Below, in pieces: positions 1 through 8,216 of a DNA stretch of 64,000 nucleotides. Positions within the stretch are counted from its first letter, which is position 1. Each line of letters opens with the position of its first letter. A program made the translations under genes and the position numbers. A model generated the notes under the pieces. That model saw only the letters and a list, made by a program, of their open reading frames with translations. It had not been told where the DNA came from and searched no databases. Source of the stretch: Cellvibrio sp. UBA7671 (lineage in GTDB: Bacteria > Pseudomonadota > Gammaproteobacteria > Pseudomonadales > Cellvibrionaceae); contig DLHJ01000004.1 of the NCBI GenBank assembly GCA_002483145.1, positions 62,001 to 126,000 on the forward strand, written 5' to 3'.

Positions 1-2
1 AA

Positions 3-1727
3 TACTGTAGAAGTTATATTTTCGATGGGATCAAAATTAACCTCGACAACTTTCGTGGCGACTTAGAGTCCTTCTGTCCAGAGTGTCTCCGTTCTTCACC
101 TTATTGGCGACGGCAATGGTCTCTCAGGGTATACACGGTTTGTGCAATACATGGATGCGATATGGTTGAACTCTGCACGCGTTGTAATCTGTCTTTAACA
201 GACAAAAGATCATGCATTTTTAGATGCAGAGAATGCAACTTCGATCTACGCGATACAAAACCAGTATATACGACTGAACGAAGACGGCTAAGTGCACATA
301 AACTTTTTACAACTGAGATAAGTCCTTTGGAATTAAAAATTGTGCTTAACGTATTTACCTCTTTAGATAAAACATTTAAAAAGCAGGTAACCGATAAAGA
401 AAAAATGAACATTGTAAACGCGCTAATCGAAAAGCAGGACGATGCTACTCAACAACTACACAGAGTCATTGCCGAAAATATATATATCTACCATCCACGC
501 ATCCAGCTATTACCATTGCTTCTAAATCGCGTCACTGCCTCAACAGCTGAAGCGGTCTTACAGCAACTAGGAAATATCAAATTCGATTCGCCTTCGAATT
601 GCGCGATATATTACCTTTCGATACCAGAAGCAGCAAAAGCGTTAAATGTATCACGTAAGATGATTAAGGATCTTATAAGTTGGAACATCCTACCATTCAA
701 GGGAATAAAAACTAAAAATCGGGTTTCGTCTGACGCGATAACATTATTGTTGGATAAAACGCCGCAAGATTTAAAAAGAATGTTAGATAAGGCAACGGGT
801 AACGAGATGGATACATCACGTGAAGTTAGTGTGTCAGAAGCAGCTGCACTATTAAATACTACCAGCGCAATAGTGTGTGGACTCAGGAGAACAAATCATC
901 TTGTAACCTCGATTAGAATGATACATGGACAGCAGAAAAATATGGTTGACATTGATTCAATCAAACAATTCAAACAGAAATACATTATATCAGGTGCTAT
1001 TGCGAAAAATTTCGACCTATCAATTCAAACAGTAAACCTACGTTTGAAAGCTATTGGTATATTTCCTGTATCAGGCCCTTCAATTGATGGGGCAATCACG
1101 AACATTTTTAAAACCACTGACTTACATGAGTACACCAAAGCTAAAATCATTGATGGAAAAATTATGCCGAAAAACAACAATAGAGACCATACGCCTAACC
1201 TCACATGGGCGACATATGTCACAGAGAAAGCTGCCGCTGTCACGTTGGGTGTCGGATTGAAAATGATAAAAAGATTAATGGATGAAGGAATTTTAAAATG
1301 CACAGTTATTAATCAAAACACCTTAATTGAAAAGCAAAGTGTAAAAGATCTGCAAAAGACACTAAAAAATTCTGAATACATGGAGCTTCATCAAGTTCGA
1401 AAGGCGATTGGAGTAAACCCTGGATACTTTTGGACCTACTTTGTCAACACAGGAATAGTGTCTGTTGTTGAAATTTTTTATCATAAGCTAGTCCATAAAA
1501 AATGTGTTGATAGATTGATGGAGATCACCTCAGAATACATGACACCCAAGGAAGCAATAACTAAGTTGGGGATAAAAGGAGGTGTATTGACCTGTCTTCG
1601 TGAAAAAAGTGTGGTGAAATTCAAACATTTTCAAGGGATCCGCTATGACATATATTTTTATTTAAAAAAAGATATAGAGAATTTGATAAAATTTAATATA
1701 AATCAGCCGCAGCCGTACATAAGCTAA
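3..1727 (+). CDS. tniQ: TniQ family transposition protein, 5'-truncated by the window edge
   Basis: The reading frame is open from base 3, so the gene begins outside the window; the first internal ATG at 162 is not the start. The first ~80 visible residues carry the TniQ zinc-binding pattern: FCPECL, then YWRRQWSLRVYTVC, AIHGCD, CTRC and CREC. TniQ/TnsD proteins choose the target and bridge target DNA to the AAA+ regulator (TniB/TnsC) of Tn7/Tn5053-type transposons. The rest is unusual: several successive excisionase/MerR-like helix-turn-helix units, for example LSIPEAAKALNVSRKMIKDL, VSVSEAAALLNTTSAIV, ISGAIAKNFDLSIQTV, KAAAVTLGVGLKMIKRL and MTPKEAITKLGIKGGV. This suggests sequence-specific recognition of a target site. 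The transposase genes would lie to the left, outside the window. A terminator hairpin follows at 1760. Family call is confident; target is unknown. Confidence 0.88.
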   Translation, partial: YCRSYIFDGIKINLDNFRGDLESFCPECLRSSPYWRRQWSLRVYTVCAIHGCDMVELCTRCNLSLTDKRSCIFRCRECNFDLRDTKPVYTTERRRLSAHKLFTTEISPLELKIVLNVFTSLDKTFKKQVTDKEKMNIVNALIEKQDDATQQLHRVIAENIYIYHPRIQLLPLLLNRVTASTAEAVLQQLGNIKFDSPSNCAIYYLSIPEAAKALNVSRKMIKDLISWNILPFKGIKTKNRVSSDAITLLLDKTPQDLKRMLDKATGNEMDTSREVSVSEAAALLNTTSAIVCGLRRTNHLVTSIRMIHGQQKNMVDIDSIKQFKQKYIISGAIAKNFDLSIQTVNLRLKAIGIFPVSGPSIDGAITNIFKTTDLHEYTKAKIIDGKIMPKNNNRDHTPNLTWATYVTEKAAAVTLGVGLKMIKRLMDEGILKCTVINQNTLIEKQSVKDLQKTLKNSEYMELHQVRKAIGVNPGYFWTYFVNTGIVSVVEIFYHKLVHKKCVDRLMEITSEYMTPKEAITKLGIKGGVLTCLREKSVVKFKHFQGIRYDIYFYLKKDIENLIKFNINQPQPYIS

Positions 1728-1759
1728 AAAGTCTCCATTGATAAGCATAGCGAACCGAG

Positions 1760-1789
1760 AAAAATCCCGTCCAAATGGTCGGGATTTTT
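1760..1789 (+). terminator. Intrinsic terminator after tniQ
   Basis: A perfect 10-bp inverted repeat (AAAAATCCCG / CGGGATTTTT) with a 10-nt loop ends in a T run, 32 bases after the tniQ stop codon. Confidence 0.8.
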
Positions 1790-1929
1790 AGCGCCTTTGA
1801 AGCAGACAACCATCTCTGAAAAGGTGCGGACTATTAAACACTAGCCGATCAATAGGCAGTTGTTTGGTGAAACAGAAATACTCTAAAGCAGAAACCAAAA
1901 CATTTTCGTGGTTTTTTATACAACATTCA

Positions 1930-2104
1930 ATCGATACTGAATCAATTGAAATTTTCAAAAAGCTTTATCATTACGGGAGATATTGCAAAACGATTTTGTG
2001 TAAAAGCTCAAACGATTGACCATAAACTCAACATGGTAAATGTATACTAGGATCCAGCCCATCAATTGATGGTGCGCAGCCCAACATCTTTAAGCAATCT
2101 TAAA
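1930..2104 (+). pseudogene. Degenerate fragment of a second TniQ-like gene
   Basis: Translated in shifting frames, this stretch matches an internal part of the upstream tniQ product. DTESIEIFKKLY matches DIDSIKQFKQKY; ITGDIAKRFCVKAQTIDHKL matches ISGAIAKNFDLSIQTVNLRL; and SPSIDGAQPNIFK matches GPSIDGAITNIFK. There is a frame change near 1968, a stop and frame change near 2048, and a stop at 2102. No start codon or intact frame remains. It is diverged from tniQ rather than a recent copy, so it is probably a relic of a related target-selection gene from an older transposon insertion or rearrangement. Confidence 0.7.
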
Positions 2105-2228
2105 TAAAGGCATTTACGAATCAGTCCTATAGTTAAGAGCTTTGCTATAGCCACTTGGCTCTTCAAAGCCTCGCTGAGCGATATTGGTACTTGGAATATT
2201 ATTCATCAATGAATCATCAGGTATTGCC

Positions 2229-2567
2229 ATGATTAAAAAATCACCCATCAACACTCCCACCCAACAAGCGGAACTAGTGCCCCTCGAGGATGCTAAAGCC
2301 ATTCGCATTGTGGAATGGCTGCTACCACTTGAAAAGCTGGATACTGTAAGCAGCAAATTTTTTGCTCGCAATATACAAAGCAGTATTCAACACATTAAAG
2401 AAAGTCGTCGCCCACTTGGATTAAAGCTTAGAAACAAGCTTTCCGCAGTGATAATTGACAACGACTCCTATGAAGAACTTTCGGGTCTTAAAGCCATATA
2501 TACCGAACTAGTTGAAGAGGTGAAACAAAGTGAAGCTGCAGTACCCCCCGATACCGATAATCACTAA
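2229..2567 (+). CDS. Small conserved-looking protein of unknown function in the transposon
   Basis: A 112-residue product if started at ATG 2229, which has a weak AGG seven bases upstream; an in-frame ATG at 2184 gives 127 residues and has no better ribosome site. The protein is soluble, without signal peptide or membrane segment, mostly helical and charged (KESRRPLGLKLRNKL, IYTELVEEVKQSE). No family was recognised. It lies between the tniQ relic and the candidate transposon end, so it is likely transposon cargo or an accessory gene. An antitoxin or small DNA-binding regulator is possible, but nothing in the sequence proves this. Confidence 0.55.
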   Translation: MIKKSPINTPTQQAELVPLEDAKAIRIVEWLLPLEKLDTVSSKFFARNIQSSIQHIKESRRPLGLKLRNKLSAVIIDNDSYEELSGLKAIYTELVEEVKQSEAAVPPDTDNH

Positions 2568-2659
2568 GATCCTTTTCACCTTGGCGAAAAATGAAGTCCA
2601 TTCAAATTGGCTACACCTAAAAAAGATGCAATTTATAGGTCAATATAGAGAAGGCACCA

Positions 2660-2812
2660 AGTCCTTTTTCAAAGCATAACGGCGCGCACTAAATCTAAGC
2701 TGCAAATTGAAGAATATGAGCATAAGACATCTGATGTGTTGTCTTAAAACGACACATGAGTTGCTCAAGCGAGCCTATATTTTTCAATGACTTAGCAGAC
2801 TTCGTGACACGG
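2660..2812 (+). mobile_element. Candidate right end of a TniQ-type transposon
   Basis: Two short quasi-palindromic elements, GACATCTGATGTGTTG at 2726 and the inverted CGACACATGAG-TTG at 2750, precede a terminal-like sequence. Read inward from 2809, that sequence is TGTCACGAAGTCTGCTAAGTCATTGA. Tn7/Tn5053-family ends begin with TGT and carry several transposase-binding repeats, which fits. The interior would be to the left, where tniQ lies. A related locus occurs at 60374-60566: 2660-2741 matches it directly at about 78% identity by eye, and 2749-2812 matches it in inverted orientation. The exact terminus and the target duplication could not be fixed. Confidence 0.55.
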
Positions 2813-3704
2813 GGGCAACTTATTGGCATATAAACATCAACTCGGTGAATGTCTGGGGGGGTTATGAGCGGGATATCTTAATTGTTCGCCCACTCCGTAC
2901 AAGGCGCTTAACTCCGCTTGAAGGTGCATTTTCTTAAGATCCGCTTGCTCTGGTTTCAGGTGTATATTCAGCGTCGGGATCAATGAAACGCGCGTTAAGC
3001 AACCAAACTGGATACAAGCAGCGATGACGTGTATGAAAACGTCTAACAACTAATCTCTAGCAGGTGTCATTAAGTTGGCTCTTGTCTGGGAAGAAAAAAC
3101 CACCGCACGGTGGTTTTTTCATTTATAGCGGATAGAAAAATGGGTTGAAACCTGAACGTCGACGTCGGGCGACATGAGTGTCCTAGCCACTCTATATTTA
3201 TCAATTACTTAGTTAATTCTGTGACAAACAGACAATAAACTTACCCTAGAAAACACATAATTCTGGCGGTAATGGTCACTTCGAGTGCGATGGATCGTTC
3301 CGCGGAAATCGTTTTAACAGATATCAAAAATGGTCTGGCCAGACGAGGGGCCATTAAAAAGGCGCGGAACATCAATTAAAAAGGTCTTGTGAAGGGGTAG
3401 TCTTGTTGTAGTCGCATACATTATCCCCCGTCGATCCTTAAACCACGCAAAGTCACTCCAATAGCCCTACCCTATTTTTTTTATTTCTTCGTATGGATGA
3501 ACCTAGATTACGCCTCAAGAATTAGTTCGGCGGAAACAAGTTTCCTCAAATAATGACTTCAACGTCATTGTGACGTGTTATTTGCAGACACGTAAAAAAA
3601 TAGGGTCTTATTTCGTTGCACCGCTCGTCTCCTAAATCCTAGTGATAGATTTTAATGATAATTTTTCACAGGATTTCTTTAAACTTTGATAGTAGGAGAT
3701 TTTT
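2813..3704. other. Apparently gene-free stretch upstream of the LPMO gene
   Basis: About 890 bases with no convincing gene on either strand. The only longer open frame, minus-strand 2837-3049, lacks a recognisable family or ribosome site. A symmetrical terminator-like hairpin lies at 3094-3119. The last ~150 bases are AT-rich and presumably hold the promoter of the LPMO gene, but I could not assign a -35/-10 pair. Confidence 0.5.
3094..3119. terminator. Bidirectional terminator-like hairpin
   Basis: Twelve-base perfect arms AAAAAACCACCG / CGGTGGTTTTTT around a 2-nt centre give T runs on both strands. No intact gene ends beside it, so it may be a leftover of a lost gene. Confidence 0.65.
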
Positions 3705-5033
3705 ATGAAGACCATAAAAAATTCAATTTCACGCAAAAAGTTCTTTTCAACGCGCTTACCCATCCTTGCCACCGTTAGTGCGATAGCGAGCATAATGATT
3801 GCGGCCCCTTCATTTGGGCATGGTTATTTGGAAGGTGAACGGGGAGATCTTTGCCGACAAAATATTAATACTAATTGCAGTAATGTTGACCCCGCCGACA
3901 CCGAGCATCCTGGAACATTTCCCGTTGGCGGGCCACCGGATGGTCAAATAGGAAGTGCTACACGTCCTTATCCTCAACTGGATGAACAATCTGCCAACCG
4001 CTGGTACAAACATGGCATGTCGTCCGGGAGCAATGATTTTCATTGGATTATTCCGGCACAACATGTTTCCGATAATTATCGTTACTACATTACTAAACCG
4101 GGCTGGAATCCCAATGTTCCGTTAGCACGTTCGGCATTTGAACAAACACCTTTTTGCGAGTTTGAGGACAATGGCCGGGCACCTGGTAATCCAACTCATA
4201 ATTGTAATGTTCCGCAGCGCAGCGGATATCACATCATTCTCGCAATTTGGCAGGTCTCTTACACTGGAGCAGAATTTTATTCTTTGCTGGATGCTAATTT
4301 TGATGGAAGTTCTCAGCCAGGCGATGGCAGTTCCAGTAGCGTTAGTAGTTCCAGTAGTAGTTCCAGTAGCAGCTCCCCGACGACGGGACTAGTGGTTAAT
4401 GGAAATTTTGATGCAGGTAACTTTAACGGATGGACTTTAACCGGTGATAATGCAGGTGTAGATAACAACGATGCGTATTCCGGACACAAGGCCTATTTTT
4501 GGAGCACTGATGCTTACGAGCAACGGATCGATCAAACCGTTTCAGGATTAACTAACGGAGTTTATAGCGTAAGCGCGCAGGTAAAACAGAACACCGGAGT
4601 TCCCGATGCCAGTCGTTTGGAATTAACCTCTGCGGGAGATGTGCAATATATCGACATTCCCCACAGTGATAATTATACGGAAATCAACGGGACGATTACT
4701 GTCAGCAACGGCAGTATCAATATCGCTTTTTTCCAGCAGGCAGCGGGCAATACCAACTTGCAAGTTGATAACGTGTCTATTGTCCTACTGGATCCGGACA
4801 ACTCGGGTAGCTCCACTAGCTCCAGTAGTTCCAGCAGTTCCAGTAGCGCGGGAAGTTCAAGCAGTAATGCACAATGCAACTCAGTTGCATGGAGCGCTTC
4901 GGCCACTTATCAATACGGCGATACAGTTTCCCTTCACGGAAACCAATGGTCGGCCAAGTGGTATACGCAAGGCCAGGAACCTGGCACCACAGGTGAATAT
5001 GGTGTTTGGGAGAACGAAGGAAGTTGTCAGTAA
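3705..5033 (+). CDS. Secreted AA10 lytic polysaccharide monooxygenase with two carbohydrate-binding modules
   Basis: A Sec signal peptide (residues 1-38) is cut before His39, giving the mature HGYLEG N-terminus typical of AA10 copper enzymes. The second histidine-brace residue is His120 (IIPAQH), followed by the family signature RYYITKPGW and TPFCEF; Phe191 fits the axial position. The catalytic domain (39-201) is joined by a serine-rich linker to a jelly-roll module (about 230-360, VVNGNFDAGNFNGW, CBM4_9-like). A second serine linker leads to a C-terminal CBM5/12-like chitin-binding module (391-442). Such enzymes cleave crystalline chitin or cellulose oxidatively outside the cell. TAGGAG lies just upstream of the ATG. 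It stands alone as a transcription unit with its own terminator. Substrate is inferred to be chitin from the CBM5/12. Confidence 0.93.
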   Translation: MKTIKNSISRKKFFSTRLPILATVSAIASIMIAAPSFGHGYLEGERGDLCRQNINTNCSNVDPADTEHPGTFPVGGPPDGQIGSATRPYPQLDEQSANRWYKHGMSSGSNDFHWIIPAQHVSDNYRYYITKPGWNPNVPLARSAFEQTPFCEFEDNGRAPGNPTHNCNVPQRSGYHIILAIWQVSYTGAEFYSLLDANFDGSSQPGDGSSSSVSSSSSSSSSSSPTTGLVVNGNFDAGNFNGWTLTGDNAGVDNNDAYSGHKAYFWSTDAYEQRIDQTVSGLTNGVYSVSAQVKQNTGVPDASRLELTSAGDVQYIDIPHSDNYTEINGTITVSNGSINIAFFQQAAGNTNLQVDNVSIVLLDPDNSGSSTSSSSSSSSSSAGSSSSNAQCNSVAWSASATYQYGDTVSLHGNQWSAKWYTQGQEPGTTGEYGVWENEGSCQ

Positions 5034-5057
5034 AGTGGATGATTGTCAGTGCTAACA

Positions 5058-5082
5058 AAAGTCCCCCTTCCAGGGGGACTTT
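5058..5082 (+). terminator. Intrinsic terminator after the LPMO gene
   Basis: The hairpin AAAGTCCCCC-TTCCA-GGGGGACTTT starts 25 bases after the stop codon. The short T run makes it plausible on both strands, serving the convergent halogenase operon as well. Confidence 0.75.
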
Positions 5083-5126
5083 ATGCCGGCCACTAATGCA
5101 ACTTAATCTGGTTCAGTAGAAAAATT

Positions 5127-6653
5127 TTAATGCCCATTTTTTTTAGATAGATTGCCACGTAATTGACGCTCCAAGGTCTCACGATGGGAATTAAAATTTA
5201 ATGCACAACCCTCAAAAAAACTATAAATTTTCTGGTTCTGGTAAGCATCGGGAATTGCTGTATTAACTGCGGTTATTGGTGGAAACGCACCGTAACCAGC
5301 CAATAAACAATGCCACGATTCGGATCCAAAGTGTGAAGCAATATTTTGCCTTCCAATTTCAGCAGTCAGGTCTTTCTTGCGATACCAAACATCGAGTATT
5401 TGCAGAAGAGATTCCGACAGATTCATATTGTTACGATTCGCTCGCCAGTATTCGCTGTCATCGCGCGTATTTAATTTATAATGCGCCACTATGTAATCGC
5501 GTACACGCTCAAAGCGCTGATCCATTTCACTATTGAATTCCGCCCTGTATTTACTCGTAAAATTACCTGCCTCAAATTTTAAAATAAATAGTTCTATGCA
5601 AGTTTGGACCAAGTGTAATGCGGTAGCTTCTAATGGCTCAATGAAGCCTTGAGATAACCCGAGCCCCAGGCAGTTATTAACCCAGTGATGCTCAAGTTGA
5701 CCCACATGCATTTTTAAGTGTCGACATTCCTGAGGACTATTTTCCGTTCCAATGTATTGTCGAAATTCCGCTTCTGCCCGATCATGCGCGATAAAGTCCG
5801 AGCTATAGACATAGCCATTGCCAAACCTGTTGCGCAAAGGAATCTTCCAACACCAGCCTGCGCTCAACGCTTGAGCACGTGTTTCAACCGGAATAACTGC
5901 GGCAATGTCAGTGGGCATAACTACAGCACTATCATTAAATAAATTTTCTTTAAAAGGTTTGAAACGAACGCCGAGAGTTTTTTGCATGAGAATCGAAGCA
6001 AAACCGGAGCAATCGATAAAATAGTCGGCTGCCAACTCTTCTTTTTTTTCTGTGATAAGGGCCGCGATGCTGCCCTCTTTATCTATTCTTACTTGTATTA
6101 TTTTTTCTTGTTTATGAATAACGCCACGTTTAACGGCTAAATCAGCCAGATATTGACCCAACAAATAGGAATCGAAGTGATAGCCATATTGCATATGAAA
6201 CGGGAAATTGGGTGGTGTTACCGGACTCTTACCCAGCTGGGCAAGCACACTGTTCAAAAAGAAATCCTGCGGAGCGGTATTAGCCTCCACATTAAAACGT
6301 CTGGTGAGACAATTGGCAAAAAAGGCACTTTTGGTAAAAATATCGAGCTGTGAAACAAACGGATGAGAATATTCACGAACACCGGATGCGGGGCTCCAAC
6401 CGGAAAATCTGATATTGGTTTTATAAGTTGCATTGCAACGTGGCATCCATTCGTGTTCCGCCACATCAATTACCTGGAAAAAGTTTTTTAATGATGGCGT
6501 TGATCCTTCACCCACACCAATTATACCAATATCCGGTGATTCAACCAAAGTCACTTTTATTGGTGCTTTGGACCATTTTTTCACCAATAAATTTGCAGCC
6601 ATCCAACCCGCTGTGCCGCCACCTAAAATAATAATATTGAGCAGGCAATTCAC
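5127..6653 (-). CDS. Flavin-dependent tryptophan halogenase family protein (second of two)
   Basis: A 508-residue protein of the flavin-dependent halogenase family. Seen: the N-terminal FADH2-binding GGGTAGW motif (residues 11-17), GVGEGSTPSL, Lys78 in NATYKTNIRF at the position of the catalytic lysine of PrnA-type enzymes, and the family motif WxWxIP as WCWKIP. These enzymes use reduced FAD, oxygen and halide to make hypohalous acid or a lysine haloamine. The GTG start overlaps the stop of the upstream halogenase by four bases (GTGA), with GGAGG just before it, so translation is coupled. It is last in an operon with a TonB-dependent receptor. The natural substrate is unknown; free tryptophan is not implied. 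Confidence 0.9.
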   Translation of the reverse strand: MNCLLNIIILGGGTAGWMAANLLVKKWSKAPIKVTLVESPDIGIIGVGEGSTPSLKNFFQVIDVAEHEWMPRCNATYKTNIRFSGWSPASGVREYSHPFVSQLDIFTKSAFFANCLTRRFNVEANTAPQDFFLNSVLAQLGKSPVTPPNFPFHMQYGYHFDSYLLGQYLADLAVKRGVIHKQEKIIQVRIDKEGSIAALITEKKEELAADYFIDCSGFASILMQKTLGVRFKPFKENLFNDSAVVMPTDIAAVIPVETRAQALSAGWCWKIPLRNRFGNGYVYSSDFIAHDRAEAEFRQYIGTENSPQECRHLKMHVGQLEHHWVNNCLGLGLSQGFIEPLEATALHLVQTCIELFILKFEAGNFTSKYRAEFNSEMDQRFERVRDYIVAHYKLNTRDDSEYWRANRNNMNLSESLLQILDVWYRKKDLTAEIGRQNIASHFGSESWHCLLAGYGAFPPITAVNTAIPDAYQNQKIYSFFEGCALNFNSHRETLERQLRGNLSKKNGH

Positions 6654-8146
6654 TTTAAACCTCCGCGAATAGTTGTGAGGAATTCGTCGTGGCTCGGAAA
6701 ATTCCCCACTAAACTGCGTTTGGATTTTTGAATATTTTCAAGCATATCGTGCAATTGTTTATTCGTAAGCTGATTAGCTATAGGATGATAGTCTTGTGCC
6801 TCGATGCCCTGTCCAAGCATTACTTGTAGCCAGGACGAATCAACAAATAGATCATCCGGTTCCTGAAATAAGCTCCCTGTGCGGCGATAAATTTCTATTT
6901 TTTTCCGTAGGCTTTCAGGAATCTCCATATTGCGCATATCATGCCAAAACTGACTGTCATTACGCTCGTTAACATAGTAGTGCAATATAATAAAATTACG
7001 TATTTGTTCGTATTCAATTTTCGATTGCCGGTTGTATTCCGAGACAGCGGCAGAATCTACCCCTTGATGAGGAAAAAACTTGATCAATCGAACAACGGCA
7101 GACTGGATTAAATGGATACTCGTAGATTCCAGAGGCTCAAGAAATCCACTCGATAAACCTATTGCTATCACGTTACGATTCCATTGCTTGCGCCGACGGC
7201 CTGTCAAAAATTTTATAAAGTTGGGTTCACCTAATGCTGCAGAACCCAAATTATTCAAAAGCAGATTAGTGGCTTCATCGTCTGAACAGTGATTACTACT
7301 GTAGACCAACCCATTGCCATTGCGGTGTTGTAACGGAATCCGCCATTGCCAACCTGTTTTGTGCGCTATGGCACGAGTGTAAGGAAGCGTTTCCGCAAAG
7401 CGTTCTGAGGGTACTGCAACTGCACGATCACATGGGAGCCAATGGCTCCAGTCATCGTAACCAGTGTTAAGTACCTTCTGTATTAGCAGGGCTCTTAACC
7501 CGGAGCAGTCAATAAATAAATCCCCGTGAACAATTATTCCCGAGGCTAATTCAAGGCTCTCAACGAACCCAGAATCGGGATTCAAATTAATTTTATTAAT
7601 TAACCCCTCAGTGCGTAATACACCAATTTTTTCACTGAATTTACGTAAAAATGCGGCATAAAGAGAAGCATCGAAATGATATGCATAGAGCATTTCAGAC
7701 TCGCCACTTCTGCTGGTAAGCGGTGCGAATTTATTGGATTGTGCGCAAAGATAATTTAAATCGTAATCCCAAAGACTTGCCTTATTACCTTGCTGTCTGG
7801 AGCGTAACCAGTAATGGTGAAAAGAACAAAAAGCCAGACTTTTACCTGCTGCACCGAAAGTATGAAAATAATGCTCGCCTTGCACGCGCCAATTATCAAA
7901 TTTAATGGCTAATTTAATTGTGGCTTTGGTTTCGCGTATAAACTCGGCCTCCTCTATTCCGAGAGCCGAATTTAAGTAGCGAATAGGCGGGATTGTGGCT
8001 TCGCCAACACCGATGCGACCAATTTCTTCAGATTCAACCAGCTCTATATCTATCACGCCGCCCAACAATTTTTTGATTAGTGCTGCAGAAATCCAGCCCG
8101 CAGTTCCGCCCCCCACTATCACAACTTTTTTGATTAGCTTATCCAT
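6650..8146 (-). CDS. Flavin-dependent tryptophan halogenase family protein (first of two)
   Basis: A 498-residue paralogue of the next gene. It has the nucleotide-binding GGGTAGW at 12-18, GVGEATIPPI, Lys78 in KATIKLAIKF as the candidate catalytic lysine, and the motif WQWRIP, so all key residues are present. Identity to its neighbour is partial, indicating an old duplication with possible difference in substrate. It lies 70 bases downstream of a TonB-dependent receptor on the same strand; a terminator hairpin in the gap may lower read-through. No dedicated flavin reductase is visible nearby, so reduced FAD must come from elsewhere. Related halogenases are known beside TonB receptors in Xanthomonas- and Caulobacter-type genomes. 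Confidence 0.9.
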   Translation of the reverse strand: MDKLIKKVVIVGGGTAGWISAALIKKLLGGVIDIELVESEEIGRIGVGEATIPPIRYLNSALGIEEAEFIRETKATIKLAIKFDNWRVQGEHYFHTFGAAGKSLAFCSFHHYWLRSRQQGNKASLWDYDLNYLCAQSNKFAPLTSRSGESEMLYAYHFDASLYAAFLRKFSEKIGVLRTEGLINKINLNPDSGFVESLELASGIIVHGDLFIDCSGLRALLIQKVLNTGYDDWSHWLPCDRAVAVPSERFAETLPYTRAIAHKTGWQWRIPLQHRNGNGLVYSSNHCSDDEATNLLLNNLGSAALGEPNFIKFLTGRRRKQWNRNVIAIGLSSGFLEPLESTSIHLIQSAVVRLIKFFPHQGVDSAAVSEYNRQSKIEYEQIRNFIILHYYVNERNDSQFWHDMRNMEIPESLRKKIEIYRRTGSLFQEPDDLFVDSSWLQVMLGQGIEAQDYHPIANQLTNKQLHDMLENIQKSKRSLVGNFPSHDEFLTTIRGGLK

Positions 8147-8166
8147 ACATCATTTACCCATAAAAA

Positions 8167-8194
8167 AACCCTGTTAGCATTCGCTGACAGGGTT
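8167..8194 (-). terminator. Intra-operon terminator between TonB receptor and halogenases
   Basis: On the minus strand a 12-bp near-perfect stem (AACCCTGT-AGC type, one mismatch, 4-nt loop) is followed by a run of seven T. It would end or attenuate the receptor transcript before the halogenase genes. Confidence 0.75.
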
Positions 8195-8216
8195 ATGTTT
8201 TTCACTAACTGCAAAT

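Noticed and set aside
2837-3049. Minus-strand frame of 70 codons with protein-like composition
   Set aside because: No ribosome site, no recognisable family, short; could be a relic, but not supportable as a gene.
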